A stretch of DNA of 64,000 nt, taken from Craterostigma plantagineum. Lineage: Eukaryota; Streptophyta; Magnoliopsida; Lamiales; Linderniaceae. Positions 35,356-47,319 of this stretch are shown piece by piece; positions within the stretch are counted from its first letter, which is position 1; each line of letters starts with the position of its first letter. The position numbers and the translations under genes are program-made. The notes beneath the pieces are model-generated. The model ran no database searches, was not told where the DNA came from, and saw only the letters and a program-made list of their open reading frames with translations. The stretch lies in contig JAPQWV010000001.1 of NCBI GenBank assembly GCA_027422505.1, positions 124,001-188,000 of the forward strand. The letters are read 5' to 3'.

Positions 35356-37212
35356 ATGAAGCAGAAGCAACAGCCTATTCCGCTCGGTACATTGATTGGT
35401 CGTGAGTTCAAAAGTGAGACTTTGGAGAAACCGACTTTGAAGTATGGACAGGCTGGTCTGGCTAAGAAAGGAGAAGACTACTTCTTAATTAAGCCCGACT
35501 GTGAAAGAATTCAGGGGAATCCATCTACGTCTTTTTCGGTTTTTGCGGTATGGAACCTACCTTTCTCTTTATAAATCTCGTTTCTGGATTATAGTTCCAT
35601 TCTATTTATCCTTTCTGATAATATATTCTTTAATTGCAGGTCTTTGATGGACACAATGGCATATCAGCTGCTATATTTGCCAAAGAACAGTTACTCAACA
35701 ATGTGCTGAGCGCCATTCCTCCAACACTTTCTAGAGAAGAGTGGCTTCAAGCCCTACCGAGGGCTTTGGTTGCTGGATTCGTGAAAACCGACATAGAGTT
35801 TCAGCAGCGAGGCATGTTTATTTCCTGACAAGTTTTCGTCTTGTAATACACGTTGAGCGTCTTCTTTCATGGTCTTATTCTTGATGCTAAAATCTAAATG
35901 GCAGGCGAGACTTCAGGAACAACGGCTACTTTTGTCGTGATTGATGGCTGGACAGTGACTGTCGCTTCCGTTGGAGATTCTTGGTGCATATTGGACACTC
36001 AAGGGGGCATCATATCTCTCCTTACTGTTGATCACAGGCTCGAAGAGAATGTCGAGGAGCGTGAGCGTGTAACTGCAAGTGGAGGTGAGGTAGCGAGACT
36101 CAATGTTTTCGGAGGAAATGAGGTAATACTTGTCTTTCTACCTTAAGAAAATTGTGAAAATGTTAGTTCCCAACAAATAATTCTTAAGTATAGTGGATTG
36201 TTTTGTGCTTGGGATTTGTAGGTTGGTCCACTACGATGCTGGCCAGGTGGATTATGCCTGTCAAGGTCGATTGGTGATACAGATGTTGGCGAGTTCATTG
36301 TTCCAATACCACATGTAAAGCAAGTCAAGGTATGCAAATATTGTCCTAATAGGTGATGTAAGAGGCTAATTTACTGAAAGGACTCTGATACTTGGTTTTA
36401 TGTCTGGGTCTGGATGATAGCTTTCCAATGCTGGGGGAAGACTTATAGTTGCATCTGATGGTATATGGGATGCTTTATCATCTGAAACTGCTGCTCAAGC
36501 TTGTCGGGGTTTACCTGCAGATATTGCTGCTAAGCTGGTTGTTAAGGTGCATGTTTGTACTGTGAAGTGCCTTGTTGTAGTTTGTTTTATTGCCACAACA
36601 TTAGTAATACTTGTTATGCTTGCAGGAAGCCCTTAGGTCACGAGGGCTGAAAGATGATACGACCTGCCTTGTTGTCGATATTATTCCTTATGATCTCCCC
36701 GTTTTTCCTCCGATGCCCAATAAGAAGCCAAGTTTGCTTGGTTCGCTTGGGTTTGGGAAACGAGCACCTAATTCTTCCAAGGGAAGCAGTAAGCTCTCTG
36801 CAGTTGGAGCTGTGGAGGAGTTGTTCGAAGAGGGTTCTGCAATGCTTGCAGAGAGGTTCCTTAAAAACTCTCTCTCTTCAATAAGTTAGACGGTTGTCCG
36901 TAGGTCTTTTTCCAAAAGCACAAAATAGAAACTAATCGCAGCCATTATATTTGTCAACTTGAAATGGAATAGGAAATACTTAAATGAAATATGGCTTCCA
37001 TTGCACGCAGGTTGGGCAAGGATTTTCCTTTGGATCCAAGCTCTGGGTTGTTTAGATGTGCTATATGCCAAAGGGATCAACCTCCTAGAGAGGGCTTATC
37101 CGTCAACTCGGGTCCCTTTTTCTCGCCATCGTCAAAGCCATGGGAAGGTCCTTTCCTCTGCTCAAGTTGTCGCGCAAAGAAAGACGCCATGGAAGGGAAA
37201 AAACAACACTGA
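35356..37212 (+). CDS. Protein phosphatase 2C (PP2C15-like) with C-terminal Cys4 motif
   Basis: Mg/Mn-dependent Ser/Thr phosphatase. Seven exons: 35356-35547, 35640-35811, 35905-36122, 36222-36329, 36421-36546, 36626-36855 and 37011-37212, totalling 415 aa. Metal-site and core motifs are KKGEDYFLI, VFDGHNG, SGTTATFVVI, ASVGDSW, GPLRCWPGGLCLSRSIGD, ASDGIWDAL and LKDDTTCLVVDI. After the catalytic domain come VEELFEEGSAMLAERLG and a small C-terminal Cys pair motif, FRCAICQ...FLCSSCR, which could bind zinc. The tail closes with KKDAMEGKKQH. It most resembles the Arabidopsis At1g68410 group. The second intron (35812-35904) must begin GC rather than GT to keep the frame. Reading past the sixth donor gives a stop within 10 codons, so the last exon is required. 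Confidence 0.95.
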
Positions 37213-38842
37213 TTGGGTAATATGGTAACGGCCCTCGTAGATGTAGTGTGTGCAATACCTTACGTGTCAGGTCTAGGAGGGCTTTTCTCCTTTTTTTTCC
37301 CATCTGCGTATTTATGGTTAGAAATGTGCGTGAGAAGTGATTTCAGTGAATTGGTAGATACAATATTACTTAGGGAGCAGACCAATCGTTTTTTTATGTT
37401 TGCTATCAATGCTTTGGCCGTTTGACCCCAAAGAAGCAATCTCTCAAATTACTACATGGGAATGACAAAGGTTTGGATTATGTAAGTAAAGAGATGCTGC
37501 TGTGCTGATTGACTAAAATGATGTCTATCTCTGTGCCGTATTTGTTCATATTTGCTTTTGTGGTTTCGTTCCCAGTTTTGTTCAACCAATGCATACATCC
37601 TCTGAAATATGTGCACCATTGGCTCATGGCTGCAAAACTAAGCGTTTCAGAATAATGTGGCGTTTGGTTTTCTCTATTATTTTATTTTTTTGTGATAATT
37701 AAGAAAAGCGTGGCTACTGAAATATTTCTATCATTGGAGAGTTGGGGCGAGCCCCCAAAATTAGAAATTTCGTGGGCTTCCAAAAATTGACGAGCAAGCC
37801 CTAACCGAAAAGTAGGGCAGAGCTCACTCGCCTTAAACTAAGGTTGTGTTCGACTGCGTGGGTGTCGGCACGACCAGCCTTCTCTATACGATCATTAGCC
37901 AGTCGCCACATTCACCCCCGACAAGACGGGTTAAGTTCATACGATACATTAGGGCCCTTATTTATAACATCAACTTTCGTGATTTTGTAGATAACTATCC
38001 GATGTGGGATTCGATTCTTGAAACAATAATTTCACACTTTCTCTCTCCTACTCACCTCAATCCACAGAACGAAGCCCTGTGTGAAAACCAAGCCCACATA
38101 TATCGATTAGTGGGTCTGAAATGAGACAACAAATTGGCAAACGAAGTGGTCAATTCCAGTTTCAATTTCATGTGTTTTCTTTCCTTTCTCGCTCTCGTCT
38201 CAGCCCCTGTTTCTTACATCATCTTACGCACGCCATAATACCCCCTTTTAAGTGCAAAATGACTAACGATGGAACCTCGAACATTCTGTTTCATAGCAGT
38301 TCACGTGAAGTTGAAAATTATAAGTTGGGTTAGATTAGAGTTGAAGATTTCTAAACTCTTTGTAGATTTGTTCCGTCATTCACGATATTGAATTGAATCG
38401 ACCGTTTGGATAATTATATCCGATTTTGTTAAGAGAACACATCAAATCAGACTTTCGATTGAGTGCGTCTTGTTTCTTTTTTTTTAATCTGAGAATGCTT
38501 CTTGTTTCTTGGATAGTAGTAGTTTATCCTATGTTTCTCCTTCCATCATGGCTGGGTTTGGTTTGTAGCCCACATAATAGAAAATACCAAGCCCGCTAAA
38601 ATTAAACGTGGGTTGTCATATGAATATGATATCCAATGATTTTTTAGCAGTTTAACAAACACAATACAAATAAAATAACATTTTATTTGGTATAAAGTAA
38701 CAAAATTTTCGATGGATCAGACAAAAGTTTAAAAAGACCCATTTGCCCCTTAACACAAACGCTGCAATTTGAAGAAGATAAACAGAGAGAGAGACACAAA
38801 AAAATCAACGCTGCAATTCTTCCAAGCCCTAAACTATACTAA
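37213..38842. other. Intergenic after PP2C
   Basis: PP2C 3' UTR, then sequence without supported ORFs. It includes the snRNA-type promoter pair at 37959-38010 described separately. Confidence 0.4.
37959..38010 (-). promoter_or_regulatory. snRNA-type USE plus TATA pair (orphan)
   Basis: On the minus strand ATCCCACATCG (38010-38000) matches the plant snRNA upstream sequence element RTCCCACATCG exactly. A TATAAATA box (37966-37959) follows 33 bp later, the spacing of Pol II-type plant snRNA promoters. Transcription would start near 37935 and run leftward. I do not recognise the downstream sequence as U1-U6 or U3. An old TRIM/LTR end carrying the same motif is an alternative. Confidence 0.4.
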
Positions 38843-38967
38843 TTGCAGTCCTCTTCCGTGACATCTGAATCTACTTTCACTGTCCTCCTCTTCCACGTCA
38901 TCTTCCGCCGCCGCCGCGTTCTTCCTCAATCGCAACTGCCGCCGTCCTATTCTTCGTCATCTTCATC

Positions 38968-39228
38968 ATGGCAACCGTCTTGCTCACCCTCCGCGACCGC
39001 GCGCCGACGCCATTGGAACTACTCGGAACCACCGACATCGGCAAACATTCCTCCTCCGACGAAGTTTCATCTTCTTCTTCAACCCTAGCTTTCCTCCTCG
39101 CTCTTCCAGTCGTCTCCGGCGCCGGCGGAACCCATCGTTTTCCGGGTCAATCTCAAGCTCCAATCTGGGACATGAAGATTGAAGAATGTCTGAATCTGAT
39201 TAGAATAGTGGGCCGTGCAAACAGATGA
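38968..39228 (+). CDS. Small unrecognised ORF, doubtful
   Basis: 86 codons starting MATVLLTLRDRAPTPLELLG, Ser-rich in the middle (SSSDEVSSSSSTL). It lies in a locally GC-rich island within AT-rich DNA. No family was recognised and no splice context is evident. It could be a chance frame or an exon remnant. Confidence 0.18.
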   Translation: MATVLLTLRDRAPTPLELLGTTDIGKHSSSDEVSSSSSTLAFLLALPVVSGAGGTHRFPGQSQAPIWDMKIEECLNLIRIVGRANR

Positions 39229-39519
39229 GTTGAAAAAGAAAATGAGGAAATTTTACAATTGAATTTAGGGTTTCGTACCTTGGTTAACGTATCCAAGGGT
39301 ACAATTGTAATATACATATTACATAGATATTCTGAAAGTGTAAGATAAATTAATCATGGGGGTCCATTTCAGATAAATAATCTAATAGCCCGTTTAACAA
39401 ATGCGGGCTTTTAATTTTTCATGGGCTTCAACCGTTCAAACCAAACGTAAGAAAATGGCTTATTAATAATTTTGTAACCCATTTTCTAGGTTTATCTAGT
39501 AAACCAAACACTGCCCATA

Positions 39520-40385
39520 TAGTAAAACCTCTATAAATTAATACTCTATGGACCCGTTTACTTTAACAGATTAGACTAGATAGTGTTAATAATAGTATGT
39601 ATTATAGTGTTTGGTTTGTTTGTTGCAGCCCGTTATTGTAGGCAAGCCCAGTATTAGATCTCAGAGCCCGATATAAATAAAGCAAAAAAATGGGTCAGAT
39701 TAGTTATGCTGGGCCTTATATAATTAGTATTATCATGGGCCTTTTTCTTACTTTTATAACCAAACGTACCATATAAATTAGTAAACTCTCTAAAATAATA
39801 AAATCTTCAGGTCCCGACTTGAGCCTTTGTAAAAAATCACCAAATTCAATAAGATAATAATCTAATAATTTTCGGAAAATTCCGTTATAAATATTAGGTC
39901 CCATTACAACTCTAAATTAATAATTCACAAAAATTACAATTATAAATTATGGTAATTTGCTAAAATAAGTATCTATTTGTTAGATTTTGTGGATATCATC
40001 CCTAACTTTTTAGATTGCGGTCAATAGTTCCGATGTCGAATTCTCTAGCCACAATAAAAAGTTATGAAGGGTTGTTGTCGCCATTTTGTGTCGCTTAATA
40101 TCCCTGAAAGATACTCCAATGATATCCTGAGAGCATTTGATATTGTACCTTAACTAATTTTCAAACGATATTTTTCATTAGTTCACACTTCTAAACCGTT
40201 TTGAATACATGAATATAATTAATGAAACATATTTGAATTCATTTATCGTCAGTACATTCCAAATTTGTTGAATTTGAAGAGTCTCTCTTTTAATTAATAA
40301 AAATTTAGTTTATCGATATATTAATATCTCTCTAAATTAATAAAGTCTATGGTCCCAATGTTATTAATTTATAAATGTTTTACTG
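39520..40385. mobile_element. TIR element with internal secondary insertions
   Basis: The left end TAGTAAAACCTCTATAAATT and, on the other strand, right end CAGTAAAACATTTATAAATT form inverted repeats continuing through TAATA and a GGGACC/GGACC motif. Extra fragments of the same terminus (CTCTAAATTAATAAT near 39910) suggest nesting or rearrangement. Superfamily and target duplication are not settled. Confidence 0.55.
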
Positions 40386-41086
40386 TAGATGGATATAAAA
40401 TTTCTTAAGTTGGGCTCGATCTTTGGCCCGTGGAAGTAGCTACAAAGCCCAACTGAACCCACTTAATTCTGCACTTTTTATATCGAATTATCTCCTTAAT
40501 TTACGCAAGTGATGGGATTTGAAGTTTGAACACTTCAATTGGATTTGTTCAATCTTTAATTAAAAAGGAGTGACGACGATGAGTACATGATCCGGTGGAT
40601 TAGATGTAATTGGTCTATATTTAATCAAATATTGTAGATTCATGGCCTCTAAGCCTACGTTGTAATAATTACTTGCAAAACCTTTGGTAAGATTCTACTT
40701 TTGACATCATGATCATTGTCTGAACTTGTTTGTGGTATACTCTCCACCACTAATGATTGTAGTTGGAAGCCATTCAATTCATATTTAATCACATCAATTA
40801 ATTCTCGACAGTGGCCGACTTGTCTTTAACAAAGAAAAAAAATATGTTCGTCATAAATTAGGAGAAATAAAATTCCGGACAAATATTCCTCATCTTCAGG
40901 CTTCATGTGACCATTCTCAAGAAACAAAAATATCTTCGATATTTGTTCAAAATAATTTAATCATTTAAGAAGAAAAGGAAAAGAAAACAAGTGTTTTTTG
41001 CGCCGCCCCACATGTGATTGTTGGGTGGGCCACATGTATCGCATACTGTTTGGTGATGTTCTTCGAAAATTCCGATTATTACAAAG
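40386..41086. other. Intergenic, nothing recognised
   Basis: AT-rich sequence between two mobile elements. No gene, RNA or repeat was recognised. Confidence 0.4.
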
Positions 41087-41960
41087 CAGTGTTTTAAAAA
41101 GCGTCTTATAGCGCGCGACGTGGCGCGCTATCGCGTATTTTCCTTTAAAAACGCGTCGTCGCGTGTTAAATTTAGCGTTTTAATTTTTTCTCTGTTTTTT
41201 CTTTATCTAGCGACGGATATTCCGTCGCAATATCGGTCGCACACACTGTTTTTCTATAATTTTTCTTTAGCGATGGATTTCCTCGGAATTGTGTGGTGAC
41301 ACGGAAATCGATAAGTTAAAGCTTTCTGAGATGACGTGCCGACAAGGGGTAATTTAGCGAAATATTTCCTGGGAATAACAACTAATTTAGTTTTTTTTTT
41401 TTTTGCACTTATTATGTAGACTCCTACAGGATAATTAAAATATCTTTATTTTGAGATATTTATATGATAAAATACATAAGCATATCCAATTTATTCCTTA
41501 TTTCATGACGATCATAATGACATGCATATCATATATTTTTCGATATCAATATAATTTTCGATAGTTATAAGAATTATTTTAATAAGCTTATTTTAGTTGG
41601 ACTGGTAATAAATTGAAATATGAATGATTTTTTAATTGATATGAGCGCTATTTTATTGTTGGGATTATATAAACTTTTTAATATATCATTTGTACATATT
41701 TAAATTTTAAATTTTAATCAATTATTTATACCTTATATTTTATTTCATTGAATTTCTAGAGAAAATATTGATTATCTAGTCTCATAACTACAATAATGAC
41801 ATAAAAGATGACCATCTTTATATTTATTATATATTATATATAATTTACTGTATTATATCTAGCTTATCCGAAATACTCACGCAATGCGCTACGCTATTTA
41901 CGCTACGCGCTACCGACCTTAAAACGCGATACAATGCGCTTTGCGCTTTTTAAAACATTG
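41087..41960. mobile_element. hAT-type element, CAGTG ends, 8-bp target duplication
   Basis: 874 bp. Left end CAGTGTTTTAAAAAGCG and, on the other strand, right end CAATGTTTTAAAAAGCG: a 17-bp inverted repeat with one mismatch. TTACAAAG flanks it at 41079-41086 and 41961-41968. CAGTG-type termini and 8-bp duplications are classic hAT. The interior has GCGCG-rich inverted blocks near both ends and no transposase. Confidence 0.88.
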
Positions 41961-41988
41961 TTACAAAGTGGACCGATGGTAAAATTAA

Positions 41989-42374
41989 GTGACATCTATA
42001 TATAGATACCCATTGAATAAAAACTTTACAAATCAGTACCTATGGAATTTTTATAGATAGGTATTCATTTTACACTTTGTACCGATTTTTCAGTCCTTTT
42101 ATATGTGTATTGCGTATCACGTCACGCATTTATACGGTACAATATACGGTCAAGGTACCTTAATGTGTTATATATGACGTACCATTTTCTCAACGTATTC
42201 CGTACCACAATACGTTTCTATAGGGTACCTAAAGTGTTATATGGCCTACATGCGGTGGATCGGGTACCTATGTGTAAAAATATTCATTCTATTAGGTACC
42301 TACATATAGAAAAAATACTGACAAGGTACTGAATTACAAGTTTTTATGCAAATGTGTATTTATGTGTAAATGTC
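41989..42374. mobile_element. MITE family 'TACC', copy B
   Basis: Starts GTGACATCTATATATAG and ends near GTGTAAATGTC, with the shared GGTACC/GTACC interior of copies A, C and D. It lies about 20 bp beyond the hAT element's target duplication. No clear target duplication of its own was found. Confidence 0.65.
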
Positions 42375-43561
42375 CTTCATCTGCATTTTATTTTCAATGA
42401 AAATATATACTAGTAACAACTACAACAATATTATTTAATTCAAAATAATTTTGGTTGATTACTAATTAATAATGTATCCTATGTCAACACCAATGCATGC
42501 TCTGACCTTTTACGATGACCACTTTAAGAAAGATAAAATATCACTACTTCAAAGAATATTTTATAACGCACTGAATGATTATCAAGTGATATTTACGTTA
42601 TACGGAAATATCAAAACGGAAAAAAAAGAAAACCATATATTTTGTTTATCCTCAACAACGTTGCCGACCACTTTGAATGAAATTGAAAATAGATCAAAGG
42701 TCCTATATACTTCTATTATTTTGTCAAGATCAAATGCATCACGGAAGTAGAAGAATTTTACACACTCATAATGTAGTTTCCATTCTAATTTCGCTTTATT
42801 ATATATAAAGTACACCTATATATTATGTGTATAATTTAACGTCAAAATAACTCTCGTGACATGCCTTAGCCGTACCTACAAGTTTATATTATATGATGTT
42901 AAAAATATGTGGTTATGATTGAGTTGGTCCACTCAGTATCAAATAATTCTAGTAATCTCCATTAAAGAAAAAGGAAGAAAAGATTACAATATCTACCAAA
43001 AGATACTTGTGGACCCTTTGTTTAATCGATTATTCAAAATATTGTGAGGTTGTGGTGTTGTGTAAATGACATTTCTAGAGAAGAGGAAATATTATTTGTA
43101 ATAACTAATAAAGGCATATCATTAATTATATTATCATTGGCATTATCATTCCTTAAATTGTACGTTGGACCGTTCCAAAATACATATAAATTTCTCAATT
43201 CATAAATAGTCCATGCTGATTATTTCAACCGTCTAACAACATGACTTTTAATATAATACTGGTACACTTTGCACACAGTTTGCACACCCAAATGTGTGTT
43301 CTATGATATATATAAATAAAAAAATTTAAATTTAAATATATATTGGGAATTATAATTTAAATATATTAAGATTAAAGATATAATAATTAACTAAAATAGA
43401 AAATAACTAAATTAGAGTTAGTGGGTATTTTTAATTTTATTATTAATTGTTTTGGTGAAATTGTTAATTGACATACCAAATGAGCAGTTTCATCAAACCC
43501 CTCACTCACGCTTAATAATTAGAATAGATTTTCGAAACTGATTAAATGTTATATATCGACA
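42375..43561. other. Intergenic, nothing recognised
   Basis: AT-rich. The 92-codon frame at 42472-42750 has no family resemblance and is treated as chance. Confidence 0.4.
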
Positions 43562-43569
43562 ATGATTCC

Positions 43570-44083
43570 TAGGGGTGGCCACAGTTCGGTAAACCGGCCG
43601 AACCGACCGAAATACCGAAAATTCGGTACGAACCGAATACCGTATCGAAAATTCGGTTCGGTATTCGGTTTTTTAAAAAAAAAAATTCAATAATTCGGTT
43701 CGGTACGTATATACCAGTTCGGTATACCGAACCGAACCGAATTACCGAAATTTATATTTATAGTTAAAAAAATATATTAAATTTGATAAAATTAAACAAA
43801 AATTAATATATTTAATATATTTAATAGGTTAAAATTAAAAAATATTAATATATTTAATATCTTAAAATTCGGTTATACCTAATTTTGTTTTTTTTTATTT
43901 TTTTTTTAATATTTCGGTTAACCGTTCGGTTAACCGAATTACCGAATTAAAAATTCGGTATAACCGAATACCGAACCGAGAAACTCGGTTCGGTATTCGG
44001 TTTTAAAAAAATAAAATAATTCGGTTCGGTTAACCGAAACTTCGGTTCGGTACGGTTCGGTACGTACCGAATGCCCACCCCTA
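43570..44083. mobile_element. hAT-like MITE, TAGGGGTGG ends, exact 8-bp target duplication
   Basis: 514 bp. Left end TAGGGGTGGCC and, on the other strand, right end TAGGGGTGGGC. ATGATTCC flanks it at 43562-43569 and 44084-44091. The interior is built from AATTCGGTTCGGTA and ACCGAACCGAA blocks in both directions, so the transcript would be one extended hairpin. It is non-autonomous. Confidence 0.9.
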
Positions 44084-44091
44084 ATGATTCC

Positions 44092-45554
44092 GAAGCTTTA
44101 CTACATGTTTGACCAGGTTTTAGAAAATTTTAATCATACCAATCATTCAAGTCAACCTGCTAAAAAATACTAAATGATACAGTGGTTTATGAGTTTTATC
44201 ATATAAATAGTTTCATTGTTACTATAATGAAGAAACGGTGTATAACGTAATAAAAATGACATCATAAGTCAACGAAGGACCGATGATAATGTTGTTTTGA
44301 ACGTAGATAAATATCTGTAGTGACAATCATAGACGTTCATACAAAATACCCACAGCACGAACGGGATGTTTCATGTTACCTTTAATAGTAGTATATCAAT
44401 ATCTTAGCGATATTCAACTTCATAACTAAATGAATATTAGGATCCAGCATTTTTACATTAAGTAAAACGAAGTCCAACACGTTTTAATCAACTGTATATG
44501 CTTACATATACTTTACGTTAAAAGGTCACTTGCCTTTATCGTATGATAGAATAGAGGGCAACATTTCCATTTTTTTCATTATCAGTTAAATTTTAAATGC
44601 GCGTACAAGGTCTAACTACTCAATAGACTATTGATAATCCGTCATCATATTATTAGACATATATTTTTTAAACATTAATTTTCAGGCTTCAGCTTACTTT
44701 CCATTAATTAATCTACGTAATCCGTCAACATGTAGCTTAGCTCAATCATGGTCCCCCTATTTTCCTATAATGTCCTTGTATGAATCCGTCAAAGCCCTAT
44801 TAGCTTCGGGGCATTTTAGTCACTTAACATCTAATCCCCCTGTTACTTTTGGACAACTTTGAACCTACCGTTACAAGAAAGATGGATGGGTAATAATTGT
44901 CTCCAACGCGCACTCGAGCTATACACGTGTATTGTATGCGCGGTTATACGAGCCGAGATGAAATAAATATAATACGTCTTTGTTCTCTTCTCATCTCCGT
45001 CCCTGTTAAAGCTAAAAACCAATGGATTTTTCATTCTTTTGCAGCTTCACTGTCTTCTAACAAAACGCAGCTCAGTGTTGTTGAGTGTCGGAATCCCGCC
45101 GGCGTCTTGCGCCACGTCTCCGGCCAAGTTTTGTCGACAGATCGAAAGGTTTATTTGACTGTATTCTCCTCTCTTTCTATTCATCACATGCTCCGGCCTT
45201 TTTTTACACAAACAAGAAAGTATAGTTTGATTTTTCTGGGTTTCTCTTTTTAATTTTAATTTGTTTCGGGGGATTGTCTTGGCATGGGTTGTTTGGAGTT
45301 ATTTATCATTAAAATTATTCGATTCCTGACGTTTGTGATGTCTCCTAGCGCATAGATCATTCCCTGACAGTAATTTTTTTTTCTCAAATCCTCGTAGATT
45401 GATGTTAGAATCCATGTGAGATTTGCGTAGATCGCTCTACTTTCCACAGCACACTTGCGATGTCTTTATTAAGACATCATCATATGCCTCTAAATTCTTC
45501 ATAAACACATGTAGATTGTTGTAAGGCGTAAGTGAGGGAACCTCTGCTAAGAAA
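44092..45554. other. Intergenic and leader of clade-E PP2C
   Basis: AT-rich to about 44.9 kb. From about 45.0 kb it is probably the promoter and transcribed leader of the downstream PP2C, with a likely leader intron after CGAAAG at about 45148. Confidence 0.4.
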
Positions 45555-47319
45555 ATGGGGCGTTTCTCGTCGATGTTCAATGGGCTCACAAGGTCGCTTT
45601 CGATCAAGAAATCGACAAAGTCATCAAAGCCCAATAACAGATGTGTTAGTAGTTCTTGCAATGGAAGGGAAGCCGTCGAAGCCATGGCAAAGGATGCGAG
45701 GAAGAACGATTTGATACTAAGGACGTCGGGAATCATCAACGTCGACGGTTCGAAGAACATGGCTTCCGTCTTCTCAAAGAGAGGAGAGAAAGGCGTAAAT
45801 CAAGATTGCTGCATTGTTTGGGAGGTATATAACAATATAAGATCATCAATGTATGTAGCCTCTGCATCTTGTTCTTTCTCTCTTTTTGTCTGAATTTCTT
45901 CCATCCCTTTGTAGGAATTTGGATGCCAAGAAGACATGATATTCTGCGGCATATTCGACGGGCACGGGCCGTGGGGCCATTTCGTGGCGAAGCGTGTAAG
46001 AGAATCGATGCCTTCGTCCCTCCTTTGCAGTTGGCAGGAAACGCTCGTCGAGGCTTCAATAGATCCCAACGTGAAGCCTCAGCCTTTCAATCTCAACGTA
46101 TGGGAGGCTTCTTATTTGAAGTCTTGCGCCGACGTCGACCAACAGCTCGAAAATCACCGTAAGATCGACACGTTCCACAGTGGGACGACCGCTTTGACAA
46201 TCGTCAGGCAGGTAATAACTCTCTCGCCTTTTCCATCACTTGAATTCAATTTTTACCGCAAAATTCCGACGAACTTACATATTATTTTTTTCCTTGTCGA
46301 AAAAATCTACGCTAGGGAGACATTATTTACGTAGCGAACGTCGGGGACTCGCGTGCGGTGCTAGGAACAACTTCGAGTAGTGGAAGCATACAAGCCGTTC
46401 AGCTCACCGTAGACTTCAAGCCCAACCTTCCTCGTTAGTCCCTCTTTTTTTTTTCTTTTCTGACAACTATTAGTGTTCCCACTCAATTGGCTATGGGCTT
46501 ACGCCACATCATCAGCGAATGGGGACTAATCTATCCATCACGATAATCATGAGATTCGAGTCATGTTGAAAATTAATTATGTAAGATAAAAAAGTGACTT
46601 TATTACTTTCAAGGTCAACCTTTTAGGTGGAGTGGTCATTCAACAAACCCCATTACCTAATGGATTGAATACCATACCAAGCCATTAGACCCAACCCATT
46701 TATTTCCAAAAAAAACGTATGTTAATGTTATTACAGAAGAAGCGGAGAGAATAAGTCGGTGCAACGGGCGAGTGTACTGCCTGGAAGACGAGCCGGGCGT
46801 GCACAGGGTATGGCTTCCCCACGAGGAGTCGCCCGGTCTTGCAATGTCTCGGGCTTTCGGAGACTACTGCATGAAGGATTTCGGGCTCATCTCCGTGCCC
46901 GAGGTGACTCAGAGGCACATCACCACCCAAGATCGGTTCGTAGTGCTGGCCACCGACGGGGTAATCATAAGTACCTATAATACGTATATGTATACACGAT
47001 GATCATTATTAGATGATGTCAGCATGCATGACAGTAACTTCGATCTTGTTATATGTTATTTAAGGTTTGGGACGTGGTGTCGAACGAAGAAGCGGTGGAG
47101 ATTGTTTCGGCGGCCTCGGATAGGATGAAGTCGGCCAAGCGTTTGGTGGAGTGTGCTGCGAATGCTTGGAAGAAGAAGAGGAAGGGCATTGCCATGGATG
47201 ATATTTCTGCTATTGTCCTCTTTTTTTATCATTCCTCTCAACAAAAGGAGGAAGAGGAGGAGAATATTCAATCTGTTGTAGCTGCAGCAGCAGCAGCAGC
47301 AGCTTCTTCTTTGAAATAA
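45555..47319 (+). CDS. Protein phosphatase 2C, clade E (PP2C34/73-like)
   Basis: Ser/Thr phosphatase of plant PP2C clade E. Five exons: 45555-45824, 45915-46211, 46316-46433, 46737-46960 and 47065-47319, giving 387 aa. The start MGRFSSMFNGLTRSLSIKK matches the conserved N-terminus of Arabidopsis PP2C34 (At3g05640) and its chromosome-5 paralogue. That terminus begins Met-Gly, a possible myristoylation site. Core motifs are FSKRGEKGVNQDC, FCGIFDGHGPWGH, HSGTTAL, VANVGDSRAVLG, LAMSRAFGDYCMKDFG, VLATDGVWDV and DDISAIVLFF. An acidic stretch and a run of eight Ala residues encoded by GCA repeats close the protein, and the Ala run is a likely length-variable microsatellite. No breaks were seen. Confidence 0.95.

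Noticed and set aside
35500..35830. Early termination of the PP2C15-like protein after RGMFIS
   Set aside because: That reading ignores a GC-AG intron; splicing at 35811/35905 restores the conserved GETSGTTATF block.
36626..36889. PP2C15-like protein ending LKNSLSSIS
   Set aside because: Results from reading into the last intron; the next exon encodes the conserved Cys4 tail and KKDAMEGK terminus.
42472..42750. 92-codon frame
   Set aside because: AT-rich intergenic DNA, no motif, no splice or promoter context.
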